Source: Actinoplanes sp. KI2 (GTDB lineage: Bacteria > Actinomycetota > Actinomycetes > Mycobacteriales > Micromonosporaceae). From it: 64,000 bases of DNA. Positions 37,438-45,421 of this stretch are shown piece after piece (the stretch's first letter is position 1; each line of letters begins with the position of its first letter). The translations under genes and the position numbers were made by a program. Where the stretch lies: contig NZ_JAOSZE010000008.1 of assembly GCF_025630775.1 (NCBI RefSeq), positions 62,001-126,000 on the forward strand, read 5' to 3'. The notes beneath the pieces are model-generated. The model ran no database searches. It was given only the letters and a program-made list of their open reading frames with translations, and had not been told where the DNA came from.

Positions 37438-38196
37438 TTACCGAGTCGAGGCGAGCAGCGCGAACATCCCACCCCGCGGGTCGGACACCACCGCGTACCG
37501 TCCGATCGGCAGGTCCGCCGGCGGGAACAGCACCTGGCCGCCCAGCGCCACCACATGCCCCGCCGCCCGATCGCAATCCTGGACGGCGAAGTACACCATC
37601 CAATGTGGCGAGATGTCGGCCGGCCACTGCGACGCGCTCATCGGTTGGATCCCGCAGATGGCCGTGTCCTGCAGCTTGGCCACCAGGTACGGCGCCTCAC
37701 CGAGCGTGCTGTGCCGAAACTGCCACCCGAACACCGCACCGTAGAAGGCGTGCGCCCCCTCGAGATCGCGCGTGTTCAGCTCGTTCCAGGTCAGCGCGCC
37801 CGGCACGTCGAAGACGGCCGCGCCGGGCACCGTCCCCGCCTGCCACACGCTGAACGGCGCGCCGCCCGGGTCCAGGAACGCCGCCATCCGCCCCTGGTCG
37901 TGCACGTCGAACGGCGGAACCAGCACCTTGCCCCCGTTGGCGGTGACCCGTGCCGCCACCCCGTCGGCGTCGTTCGTGGCGAGGTACGTGCTCCAGGCCG
38001 TCGGCTGCCCTTCGCCGAGCAGTGGGCCGGCGCCGGCCACCGGCTGCCCGTTCAGCAGGAACGTCGTGTACGACCCGTCGTCGGAGAAGCTCCAGCCGAA
38101 CAACTCTGAGTAAAAGTGCCTTGCCTCGTCGAGGTCGGCCGTTCCCAGGTCCACCCAGGTAGGAAAGCCAGGCGTCGATGCGGTCATGGCGGGCAT
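37438..38196 (-). CDS. Two-domain VOC (glyoxalase-fold) protein
   Basis: 252 residues with two consecutive VOC domains: WVDLGTADLDEARHFYSELFGWSF at the start and WNELNTRDLEGAHAFYGAVFGWQF at about 135, each with its own closing strand (AFLDPGGAPFSVWQ and VVSDPRGGMFAL). Family members bind metals and cleave or sequester small molecules; many actinobacterial ones are unassigned. ATG 38196 or the ATG three codons later. No operon partners. Confidence 0.88.
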   Translation of the reverse strand: MPAMTASTPGFPTWVDLGTADLDEARHFYSELFGWSFSDDGSYTTFLLNGQPVAGAGPLLGEGQPTAWSTYLATNDADGVAARVTANGGKVLVPPFDVHDQGRMAAFLDPGGAPFSVWQAGTVPGAAVFDVPGALTWNELNTRDLEGAHAFYGAVFGWQFRHSTLGEAPYLVAKLQDTAICGIQPMSASQWPADISPHWMVYFAVQDCDRAAGHVVALGGQVLFPPADLPIGRYAVVSDPRGGMFALLASTR

Positions 38197-38237
38197 CGTC
38201 GCACTGCGTGCCTTTGGTTGGGGTTAAGTGTCGACTT

Positions 38238-38978
38238 CTAGCGGTACCTGCGACCTTCGTCACGTCGATATGCCCACAGCGCCACCCCGCCGAGCCCGAC
38301 AATCCACACGATCAACGACAACACCGACCCGACGTGCAGGGGATAGTCGCCGACCGCGGCCCACATCAGGCGTACCGAGGCGCCGGTCGGCAGGTACGGC
38401 GCGAGCTGCTCGACGAAGCCGGGCGCACTGCCCGGCGCCGTCATCAGGCCGCCGCCGAACGCGAGCGGGAAGAACAGCACCTGCGCGACCACGACCGCGG
38501 CCTTCGGCGGCATCGAGTAGCCGATCGCGAGTCCCATCAGGATGAACGGCACCGCGATCACCGCGGTCGCCCCGGCGGCGGTCAGGAAGGCGAGCGGGGT
38601 CAGCGTCGCGGCGGTCAGGAACGTGGCGATCAGCACGACCGGGAGCAGCGAGAACGCCATCAGCGCCAAACCGGAGAGCAGCCGGCCGGCGAAGCGGGGA
38701 GGTGCGCCGGCCGGGAGGGTACGCACGTACGGCTCCCAGGGCTGCACCCGATCGTCGGCGACGCCCACGCCGTACTGGAAAAGGTTGGTGCTCATCACGG
38801 CGAACGTCACCATCGACGCGGTCGCGTAGGTCGCCGCCGCCGGATCGTCGCCGACGAACGGCACCACGAAGGCGAGCATCGACGCCGCCGGCCAGAACGC
38901 GCTGCCGATCACCGCGATCGGCGTGCGTGCCGTCTCGATCAGCTGGAAGCGGGCGTGGGTCAGGACGAGAGCAGCCAT
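38238..38978 (-). CDS. ABC-2 type transporter permease
   Basis: 246 residues, six membrane helices (IAVIGSAFWPAASMLAFVVPF, FSLLPVVLIATFLTAATLTPL, ATAVIAVPFILMGLAIGYSM, VVVAQVLFFPLAFGGGLM and a last helix LSLIVWIVGLGGVALWAY). LFFPLAFGGGLMTA is typical of ABC-2 exporters. It pairs with the ATPase upstream, overlapping it by 19 nt, and belongs to a four-gene operon with a winged-helix regulator and another membrane protein. Substrate unknown; drug or lipid export is common for such modules. Confidence 0.88.
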   Translation of the reverse strand: MAALVLTHARFQLIETARTPIAVIGSAFWPAASMLAFVVPFVGDDPAAATYATASMVTFAVMSTNLFQYGVGVADDRVQPWEPYVRTLPAGAPPRFAGRLLSGLALMAFSLLPVVLIATFLTAATLTPLAFLTAAGATAVIAVPFILMGLAIGYSMPPKAAVVVAQVLFFPLAFGGGLMTAPGSAPGFVEQLAPYLPTGASVRLMWAAVGDYPLHVGSVLSLIVWIVGLGGVALWAYRRDEGRRYR

Positions 38979-39892
38979 GAGTTCTCAGTCCGTTCAAGGG
39001 TGGTGGCGGGGTGGTTGGACGGGGGTTTCTCCCCGGTGAGGGTCAGGAAGGCCTCTTCCAGCGACGTCGGGCGTACTTCCAGGTCGGTGAACGGCACCTC
39101 GGCCGCGACCAGGTCGCGAACCAGCCGATCCGAGTCGGGCGTGAGCAGGTGCCATCGGTCGCCCTCCCGGTCGGTTGCGCTCAGACCAGGCAAAACCGGC
39201 AGCGGTACGGGTGAGCTCAGGCTGACCCGGCGCACCGCGACCAGGCCGCGCACCGCCGCGACGGTGTCGTCGGCGAGCACCCGGCCACCCCCGATGACCA
39301 CGACCCGCCGGGCCAGCGCCTCCACCTCCTCGAGGTAGTGGCTGGTCAGCACGACCGCGCCGCCCTCGGCGTGGAACTGCCGGATGCCCTCCCAGAGCGA
39401 CCGGCGGGCCTCGACGTCGAGCCCGGTGGTCGGCTCGTCGAGGAAGACGATCCGCGGTCGGCCGGCGAAGGCCAGCGCCACGGCGACCCGCCGCTTCTCA
39501 CCGCCGGACAGGCCACCGGTCTGCCGGCGTACGAGATGGGTCAGGCCGAACCGCGCCAGCACCTCGTCGCGCGGAAGCGGGTCGGGGTAGTGCCGGCGGA
39601 CGAAGTCGACGACCTCGCCGACGCGGAGCGAGTCGGGCAGGCCGGTCTCCTGCGGGGTGACCCCGAGGTGCCGCCGGCTGGCCGGCCGGCGCGGATCGCC
39701 GCCGAGCAGCTCGACCCGGCCCGAGGTGACGGACCGGATGCCGGTGAGCAGGGCGAGGAGCGTGCTCTTGCCGGCGCCGTTGGGACCGAGCAGGCCGACG
39801 AGCTCGCCGGCCGCGATGTCGAGCGAGACGTTGTCGAGCGCGAGGGTCTCGCCGTACCGGCGGCTGACCTCGATGGCGCGGGCGAGCATCAC
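38960..39892 (-). CDS. ABC exporter ATP-binding protein
   Basis: 310 residues. Walker A GPNGAGKST, Q loop VTPQETGL, signature LSGGEKRRV, Walker B IVFLDEPTTGLD and H loop TSHYLEE. The last 80 residues form the C-terminal domain seen in drug-exporter ATPases. GTG 39892 (GGAGG seven bases upstream, overlapping the regulator stop) is preferred to ATG 39889. Energises the permease encoded next. Confidence 0.92.
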   Translation of the reverse strand: MMLARAIEVSRRYGETLALDNVSLDIAAGELVGLLGPNGAGKSTLLALLTGIRSVTSGRVELLGGDPRRPASRRHLGVTPQETGLPDSLRVGEVVDFVRRHYPDPLPRDEVLARFGLTHLVRRQTGGLSGGEKRRVAVALAFAGRPRIVFLDEPTTGLDVEARRSLWEGIRQFHAEGGAVVLTSHYLEEVEALARRVVVIGGGRVLADDTVAAVRGLVAVRRVSLSSPVPLPVLPGLSATDREGDRWHLLTPDSDRLVRDLVAAEVPFTDLEVRPTSLEEAFLTLTGEKPPSNHPATTLERTENSWLLSS

Positions 39893-40212
39893 GGCGTTTC
39901 CTCCAAAGTGGAGCTCGGCCTGAGGAGTGCCTGCAACGTCTCCTGGTACTGCTCGAAGGCCAGCCGGCCGCGGCGGGTGAGCCGGACGAAGGTGGCCGGG
40001 GTGCGGCCCTGGTGGGTCTTGGTGACCTCGACGTATCCGGCGTCCTCGAGCTTGCGCAGATGGACCGAGAGGTTGCCGGCGGTCATCCGCAGCGAGTCCT
40101 GCAGCCGGGGAAAGGTGACCCGGTCGTCCTCGCGCAGCACGGAGAGGGCGGAGACCACCCGCAGCCGGGCCTGGGCGTGGATCACCGGATCGAGCTCGGT
40201 GCCGTCGGTCAT
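39889..40212 (-). CDS. Winged-helix transcriptional regulator
   Basis: 107 residues. Winged helix: LRVVSALSVLREDDRVTFPRLQDSLRMTAGNLSVHLRKLEDAGYVEVTKT with wing GRTPATFVRLTRRGRLAFEQY. It resembles the MarR-like single-domain regulators that accompany ABC exporters. ATG 40212 overlaps the upstream membrane protein stop (ATGA), and its own end overlaps the ATPase start. It is the best candidate for binding the dyad at 40848-40889. Confidence 0.88.
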   Translation of the reverse strand: MTDGTELDPVIHAQARLRVVSALSVLREDDRVTFPRLQDSLRMTAGNLSVHLRKLEDAGYVEVTKTHQGRTPATFVRLTRRGRLAFEQYQETLQALLRPSSTLEETP

Positions 40213-40841
40213 CGGAACCTCAGCCAACCGAGGAAGCCGAAGATCAGCATGCCGCCGCCCCCGGCGATCGCCACGATCAGCGAGTGCCAGCCGGGGCCGG
40301 CCAGGATGCCGACCACGTTGATCACGCTGGTCCAGGCGCCGAGGATGAAGAGCTGGCGGTCGTTCCAGATCGCGCCGCCGGCCATGTGCAACGCGCCGGT
40401 GAGCGCGACCAGCCCGCCGGCCCAGAGCAGGCCGAGCTTCTCGTCCGGCAGCGCGTCGCCGTACTGGGCGAACAGCAGGGACATGCCGCTGAAGGCGATG
40501 CCCCAGGTCCAGCCGTACATCACACCCTGGCTCGAGGACGGCCCCCGGGTCTGTGCGGCGACGCGGCCGCCGGTCACACCGGTGATCACGCCGGCCGCGA
40601 TGAACGACAGCGACAGCACGGTCAGCGGCAGCCAGTCGGGCAGGTCGACGAAGACCCGGCCGTCCGGCCCGAAGCGCAGGAACATCAGGCCGAAGCCGAT
40701 TAGCCAGGCGATGCCCCACGGCCAGTACATCAACCGCGGGTCGGGCGTGAGGTCACGGGAGAGATTCGTGCGCTCCCGCTGGATCAGCGCGAGCGAGTCG
40801 GCCGGGTTGCCGAGCGGTTCGTCGTCATCGATGGGTTCCAT
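40209..40841 (-). CDS. Membrane protein of an ABC exporter operon
   Basis: 210 residues. After a charged N-terminus (MEPIDDDEPLGNPADSLALI) come six or so helices (WPWGIAWLIGFGLMFLRF, LTVLSLSFIAAGVITGVTG, GWTWGIAFSGMSLLFAQYG, LGLLWAGGLVALTGALHMAGG, SVINVVGILAGPGWHSLIVAI). I know no functional name; similar proteins lead regulator-exporter operons in actinobacteria. First gene of the minus-strand operon ending at 38238, and it lies just downstream of the inverted repeat. Confidence 0.78.
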   Translation of the reverse strand: MEPIDDDEPLGNPADSLALIQRERTNLSRDLTPDPRLMYWPWGIAWLIGFGLMFLRFGPDGRVFVDLPDWLPLTVLSLSFIAAGVITGVTGGRVAAQTRGPSSSQGVMYGWTWGIAFSGMSLLFAQYGDALPDEKLGLLWAGGLVALTGALHMAGGAIWNDRQLFILGAWTSVINVVGILAGPGWHSLIVAIAGGGGMLIFGFLGWLRFR

Positions 40842-40847
40842 GCAAAG

Positions 40848-40889
40848 AACTTTACAACACAAAGTCAAAGAGGTTTGTGCCATAAAGTT
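40848..40889. promoter_or_regulatory. Inverted repeat at the exporter operon promoter
   Basis: AACTTTACAACACAAA (40848-40863) and TTTGTGCCATAAAGTT (40874-40889) are inverted copies matching at 13 of 16 positions, ten bases apart. The site begins 7 bp from the start of the membrane-protein gene and ends 20 bp before the divergent acetyltransferase. It is far more AT-rich than its surroundings. It probably is the operator of the winged-helix regulator, covering both promoters. Confidence 0.6.
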
Positions 40890-40908
40890 GACTAGTCTTT
40901 GGGTTGTG

Positions 40909-41325
40909 ATGATCCGCCCCGCCCTCGCCGGCGAACTCGGCGACGTCCTCGCCTTCTGGCAGGCCGCCGCCGAGAACGACAACCGGCCCGCCGACAGCCA
41001 CGCCGCCCTCGCCGCGCTGCACCTGCGCGACCCCGACGCGCTGCTGGTCGCGGTCGACATCGACGAGATCGTCGGCACGGTCATCGCCGGCTGGGACGGC
41101 TGGCGCTGCCACCTCTACCGGCTCGCGGTCGCGCCGCACCGCCGCCGCGAGGGGATCGGCCGGCGGCTGATCGCGACCGCCGAGGAGCGTTTCCGGGCCC
41201 TCGGCGGCACCCGCGCCGACGCGATGGTGCTCGACGACAACACCGACGCGCACGGCGCGTGGTCCGCGGGCGGCTACCGTCGCCAGGCGGACTGGTCCCG
41301 GTGGGTCAAGCCGCTGACGGGGTGA
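40909..41325 (+). CDS. GNAT family N-acetyltransferase
   Basis: 138 residues. The acetyl-CoA loop is LYRLAVAPHRRREGIGRRLIATAEERF (RRxGIG form), with VLDDNTDAHGAWSAGGYRR as the usual C-terminal strand. Substrate not predictable. It has no ribosome site and starts a few bases beyond AT-rich promoter sequence, so it may be leaderless; GTG 40906 is equally possible. Its end overlaps the convergent helicase gene by 20 nt. Confidence 0.87.
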   Translation: MIRPALAGELGDVLAFWQAAAENDNRPADSHAALAALHLRDPDALLVAVDIDEIVGTVIAGWDGWRCHLYRLAVAPHRRREGIGRRLIATAEERFRALGGTRADAMVLDDNTDAHGAWSAGGYRRQADWSRWVKPLTG

Positions 41326-43318
41326 GCGCCTGCGGTAGCGGCCTCGCGTGGACGACCGACAAGCGCGAGACCGCTCGGGTGAGCACCACGTAGAGCCGGT
41401 TCAGCCCGCGGCTCTCGGCGTCGACTATGTCGGCCGGCTCGTGGACGATCACGTGGTCGTACTCGAGGCCCTTCGCCACCGTGGCGGGCACGACCGTGAC
41501 CCGCGCCTCGGAGTCGACATCGTCGGGGGTCGCGTTCTCGATCCCCGCGGCGGCGAGGTGCGCGCGGAGACGACCGACCGCGGCGTCGGCGGCGATGACC
41601 GCGACCGAGCCCTCGTGCTCGAGCGCGGCGGTGACCTCGACCAGCGTTTCGGCGTCCACCTGGGCGGCGTCGGCGACCGGAATGATCGACAGATCGCCGT
41701 CGCGGCGCAGCGACACCGCCTCGGGAACGTTGACCGCGAGGGCCGGGAGCAGGCGGTTGGCCAGGGCGACGACCGCGGCGGGGACCCGGAAGCCGACCGT
41801 CAGCGGGACCACCTTCGCCTCCGGTTTGCCGAGGTGGCCGAGGGTGTCGCGCCACTCGGCGGCGGCCCACGGCGCGGTGCCCTGGGCCAGGTCGCCCAGC
41901 AGGGTGATCGAGCCGTGCTCGCTGCGCCGGGCGATCGCCCGGGCCTGCATGGGGGAGAGGTCCTGGGCCTCGTCGACCACCACGTGGCCGAAGCTGCTCT
42001 CCCGCTCCATCAGCCCGGCCGCTTCGTCGATCAGCAGGAGGTCGGCGGCGGAGAACTTCGCCGACTTGACCGTCTTGGGCGGCTTGGCCCAGCGAATGGC
42101 GTCCTGTTCGTCGGCACGGAGCATCTCACCCGACTTCTCCGGATTTACCAGGATCTCCACCACCAGCGCCTCGGGCGAGACGGCCGGCCAGGCGCTCTCC
42201 AGGAACGCCGTGACCGGCGCGACCTTGCTCATCTTGCGCAGCCAGGTCTCGCCCGGCGAGTTCCCGGTGCGGTACTCCGACTGCCGCTGGAGCAGCCCGA
42301 CCACCCGGGCCCGCACCCGCTCGCGCCCCACCGAGTAGGGCAGCCCCTCGCGCCGGGCCTCGTCGACGATCCGGCGCAGCGGCTCGGGATCGATCCGCCA
42401 GCGGTACGACCCGTCCGACACCATGATCGGCTCGGTCGGCTTGGCCAGCCGCGACCAGAGCACCTTCCGCAGCACCTCGGCCATCCGCACGTCGTGCTTG
42501 ACCAGCGTCGCCGCCTCGCTGTCGACCGCGCGCACCGGCTGCCGTGAGATCAGGCCGTCCACTGTCGCCTGCTGCACCTCGATCTCGCCGAGAGCGGGCA
42601 GGACGGCCGAGATGTACGAGAGGAACGCCGTGTTCGGCCCGACTATCAGCACCCCCGACCGGCGCAGTCGTTCCCGGTGCAGGTAGAGCAGGTAGGCGGC
42701 CCGGTGCAGGCCGACCGCAGTCTTACCGGTGCCGGGTGCGCCCTGCACGCAGATCGAGTCGGCCAGCTCGGCGCGTACCAGCTCGTCCTGCTCGGGCTGG
42801 ATGGTCGCCACGATGTCGCGCATCGGCCCGACGCGTGGCCGCTCGATCTCGGCGGTCAGAATGCGGCTCTTGGTGCCCAGCTCCTCGCCGCGGTCCAGGT
42901 GCTCGTCCTCGAAGCTGGTCAGCTCCCCCTTGACGAACCCGAACCGGCGCCGGGTCGCCACCCCCTGCGGGTCGCGCACGCTGGCCCGGTAGAACGAGCG
43001 GGACAGCGGCGCCCGCCAGTCGAGCACCATCGGCTCGCCGGCGTCGTCGGTGACGTGCCGCCGCCCGACGTAGTAGTTGGCGTCCTCGATGTCGAGCCGG
43101 CCGAAGAACAGCGGCGTCGTGGGGTCGTCGGCGAGCTCGGCGACCCGGCGGGAGAGCGTCCGGCCGAGCGCCTCCGCGCCGTACGGGTCACCGGCGACCT
43201 CGGCACCGGCGGAGAAGAGGGCCTCGGCGCGCCCCCGCATCCGGGCCAGCGCGGCCCGCGACTCGGCGAGATGACGGCGTTCGGCGGAGAGTTCGGTGTC
43301 CAGGTCAAACGTCGACAC
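41306..43318 (-). CDS. helR: HelD/HelR-like UvrD-type helicase acting on RNA polymerase
   Basis: 670 residues, superfamily 1. N-terminal coiled coil (ERRHLAESRAALARMRGRAEALF), then LFFGRLDIEDANYYVGRRHVTD and VLDWRAPLSRSFYRAS, which typify HelD proteins. Walker A is VQGAPGTGKTAVGLHR, motif II VVDEAQDLSP, motif VI YVVLTRAVSRL. HelD-type proteins remove stalled RNA polymerase from DNA; the HelR branch protects against rifamycins. Length and class fit actinobacterial HelD/HelR, but the subtype is inferred, and I saw no rifamycin-associated element upstream. GTG 43318 start after GGATGG. Confidence 0.82.
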   Translation of the reverse strand: MSTFDLDTELSAERRHLAESRAALARMRGRAEALFSAGAEVAGDPYGAEALGRTLSRRVAELADDPTTPLFFGRLDIEDANYYVGRRHVTDDAGEPMVLDWRAPLSRSFYRASVRDPQGVATRRRFGFVKGELTSFEDEHLDRGEELGTKSRILTAEIERPRVGPMRDIVATIQPEQDELVRAELADSICVQGAPGTGKTAVGLHRAAYLLYLHRERLRRSGVLIVGPNTAFLSYISAVLPALGEIEVQQATVDGLISRQPVRAVDSEAATLVKHDVRMAEVLRKVLWSRLAKPTEPIMVSDGSYRWRIDPEPLRRIVDEARREGLPYSVGRERVRARVVGLLQRQSEYRTGNSPGETWLRKMSKVAPVTAFLESAWPAVSPEALVVEILVNPEKSGEMLRADEQDAIRWAKPPKTVKSAKFSAADLLLIDEAAGLMERESSFGHVVVDEAQDLSPMQARAIARRSEHGSITLLGDLAQGTAPWAAAEWRDTLGHLGKPEAKVVPLTVGFRVPAAVVALANRLLPALAVNVPEAVSLRRDGDLSIIPVADAAQVDAETLVEVTAALEHEGSVAVIAADAAVGRLRAHLAAAGIENATPDDVDSEARVTVVPATVAKGLEYDHVIVHEPADIVDAESRGLNRLYVVLTRAVSRLSVVHARPLPQALTPSAA

Positions 43319-43490
43319 GGTCCATCCTCGGGACTGGCTTGCGGGCTGCTCGCGTATCCGAGACCGACCACCGGCCTGCGGCGCGGAGGACGTCCGCTGC
43401 GGTGCATGCTCACCACGGCCGTCAAGCGGCCCTCAACCCTACGCCCGCCCCACTCCCCGTCCACCGATTTTCCAGTTGAAGAATGGGGGC

Positions 43491-44072
43491 ATGGCTGAGG
43501 GGCGTACCGAGCGCGACGGAATGCGGATCGCCGATCCGCGGGTCATGCGGGCCTTGGCGCATCCCGCGCGCATCGAGATCGTGGAGTATCTGAACGACAC
43601 CGGGGCCGCGGTGAGCGCCACCGAGGTGGCCGGGATGGTCGGGCTGTCGCCCAGCGCGACCAGCTACCACCTGCGCGAGCTTGCCAAGTACGACCTGGTC
43701 GAGCAGGCGCCCAGCCGCGGCGACGGGCGGGAACGCCTCTGGCGCGGCAAGTCCCACTCGGTACGCATCGACCCCGACCTCGATGAGCCGGGGGCGCGGG
43801 CCGCCAGCGAGGCGCTGGTCGACCTCTACCTGCATCGGGACCAGGCGCGGGCGGTGGCCTGGCTGGCCCGGGTGACCGAGGAGCCGCCGGAGTGGCGGGA
43901 CCTCGGGGCGATCATGGGGCAGCGGGTGCTGGTCACCGCGGACGAGCTGCGAGAACTCAATGAAAAGGTGCGTGACCTGGTCGAACCGTACGCGATTCGG
44001 AAGCGGCAGGCGGACCCGCCGGCTGGCGTGCGGCGGGTGACGATCACCTACTCGTCGATCCCCGAGGTGTAG
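43491..44072 (+). CDS. ArsR-type winged-helix regulator
   Basis: 193 residues. RVMRALAHPARIEIVEYLNDTGAAVSATEVAGMVGLSPSATSYHLRELAKYDLVEQAPSRGDGRERLW is a typical ArsR-like winged helix; the C-terminal 100 residues (helical, VDLYLHRDQARAVAWLARV) replace metal-binding cysteines, so it senses something other than metals. ATG 43491 directly follows GGGGGC. The next gene, 44 bp on, is an MFS transporter with a large palindrome at its start, a likely target. Confidence 0.88.
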   Translation: MAEGRTERDGMRIADPRVMRALAHPARIEIVEYLNDTGAAVSATEVAGMVGLSPSATSYHLRELAKYDLVEQAPSRGDGRERLWRGKSHSVRIDPDLDEPGARAASEALVDLYLHRDQARAVAWLARVTEEPPEWRDLGAIMGQRVLVTADELRELNEKVRDLVEPYAIRKRQADPPAGVRRVTITYSSIPEV

Positions 44073-44089
44073 CTGGGGGCTTGCGCGAA

Positions 44090-44133
44090 CCAGATGTGAA
44101 GGAATACTTTCGAAGTATGTCCTTCACATCTGG
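44090..44133. promoter_or_regulatory. 44-nt palindrome over the MFS start codon
   Basis: CCAGATGTGAAGGA (44090-44103) pairs with TCCTTCACATCTGG (44120-44133), and inside it ATACTT (44104-44109) pairs with AAGTAT (44113-44118), leaving TCG at the centre and one unpaired G (44119). The ATG at 44117 lies in the right arm. It may be the operator of the adjacent ArsR-type regulator or an RNA hairpin hiding the start. Confidence 0.75.
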
Positions 44134-45421
44134 CGATTCTCGTTGGTCGGACGTCTACCTCGTCGCCGGCAGCCGCGGCGTCTCGGTCTGCGGTGACTTC
44201 CTCGCGGCCACCACCCTCGCTCTCGTCCTGCAGCAGACCGGCCACGGCGGCCTCGCGGTCTCCGGCCTGCTGATCGCGGCGAGCCTTCCGCTGGCCCTGC
44301 TCGCGCCGATCGCCGGCCGGATCGCCGATCGGGCGGACAGCCGAACCGTCCTCGTCCTGGCCGGCCTTGCCCAGTGCCTGGTCTGCGCGGTCCTCGCGTT
44401 CGTGCGCAACCCGATCGCGATCATCGGACTGGTCGCGCTGCTCGCCTGCGGCCTGGCGATCACCCAGCCGACCCTCTCCGCGCTGATCCCGCGCATGGTC
44501 CGCCCGGAGGACCTAGCCAGGGCGAGCGGCCTCACCCAGACCGCCGGGATCGTGGGCGCGCTGATCGCCCCCGCGCTCGCCGGCATCCTGGTCGGGCAGA
44601 GCGGCAGCCGCCTCCCGCTGCTGCTCGACGCGATGAGCTACCTGGCGCTGATCGTCGCCGGTCTGGCCGTGCGCACCCGCCGCCACCCCGCCAGGACCGA
44701 CCAAGAACAAACCCAGGACCAGGCTTTCCGCGTACGGGATGATCGGGTCCTCGCCGTCATGATCGGTTCGTTGGCGGCGGTCATCGCCGGCGTCAACGCG
44801 ATCAACGTCTTCGATGTCTTCTTCATCCGGGGCACGCTGCACGCGTCGACCACGGTCTACGGCATCGTGGGCGCCTCCTGGGCGGCCGGCATGCTCCTCG
44901 GCAGTGCCGCCTTCGGCCGCTTCCCGCCGCGGAAGATCACCGTTCCCGCCCTGCTGGCCCTGGTTGCCGGCTCGTGCGCCCCGATCCTGGCCGGCGCCGC
45001 GGTCGGCAGCGCCGGCTGGCTGATCCCGCTCTGGCTGCTCGGCGGCGTCTGCAACGGCGGCATCAACGTCTTCGTCTTCGTGATCGTCGCCGATCGGGCG
45101 CCGGCCGCCGCCCACGGCCGGGCCTTCGCGGTGATGACCGCCGCCGTCCAGACCGCGTCCCTGCTGGGCCTGCTGGTGGCCGGCCCGCTGGTCGACCACT
45201 TCGACCCCCGCCTGCTGGTCGCCGCGGCCGGCGCCCTGGGACTCGGCACGGCCCTGGCCGCCATCCCGATCGTGACCAGAGCCGACAAATCGACCGCAGG
45301 CAGCGTTCAACCGGGGTTCGAGAGCAGCACACCGGTGTCGGCGCCGCGGTGCGATGCGAGCCACCCCGATCAACTCCCGATGCCGGTAGCCGTGGCGGAG
45401 GGGATAGCGTCCAGGTCATGA
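44117..45421 (+). CDS. MFS transporter, putative exporter
   Basis: 434 residues, 12 membrane helices. GRIADRADSRTVLVLAGLAQ is the loop 2-3 MFS motif; the second half begins after a basic loop (VRTRRHPARTDQEQTQ). The layout is that of MFS exporters controlled by ArsR-type regulators. ATG 44117 falls in the palindrome; an in-frame TTG at 44081 would add 12 residues. No ribosome site precedes the ATG. The gene end overlaps mqnA by ATGA, so export and menaquinone synthesis are translationally coupled. The last 40 residues are low in hydrophobicity. Confidence 0.87.
   Translation: MSFTSGDSRWSDVYLVAGSRGVSVCGDFLAATTLALVLQQTGHGGLAVSGLLIAASLPLALLAPIAGRIADRADSRTVLVLAGLAQCLVCAVLAFVRNPIAIIGLVALLACGLAITQPTLSALIPRMVRPEDLARASGLTQTAGIVGALIAPALAGILVGQSGSRLPLLLDAMSYLALIVAGLAVRTRRHPARTDQEQTQDQAFRVRDDRVLAVMIGSLAAVIAGVNAINVFDVFFIRGTLHASTTVYGIVGASWAAGMLLGSAAFGRFPPRKITVPALLALVAGSCAPILAGAAVGSAGWLIPLWLLGGVCNGGINVFVFVIVADRAPAAAHGRAFAVMTAAVQTASLLGLLVAGPLVDHFDPRLLVAAAGALGLGTALAAIPIVTRADKSTAGSVQPGFESSTPVSAPRCDASHPDQLPMPVAVAEGIASRS

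Noticed and set aside
40012..40908. Upstream extension of the acetyltransferase frame
   Set aside because: It runs antisense through three overlapping genes; the GNAT domain starts right at 40909.
43319..43490. Rifamycin-associated element before the HelR-like gene
   Set aside because: Only a loose GGCTTGCGGGC is present, not the long inverted repeat expected.
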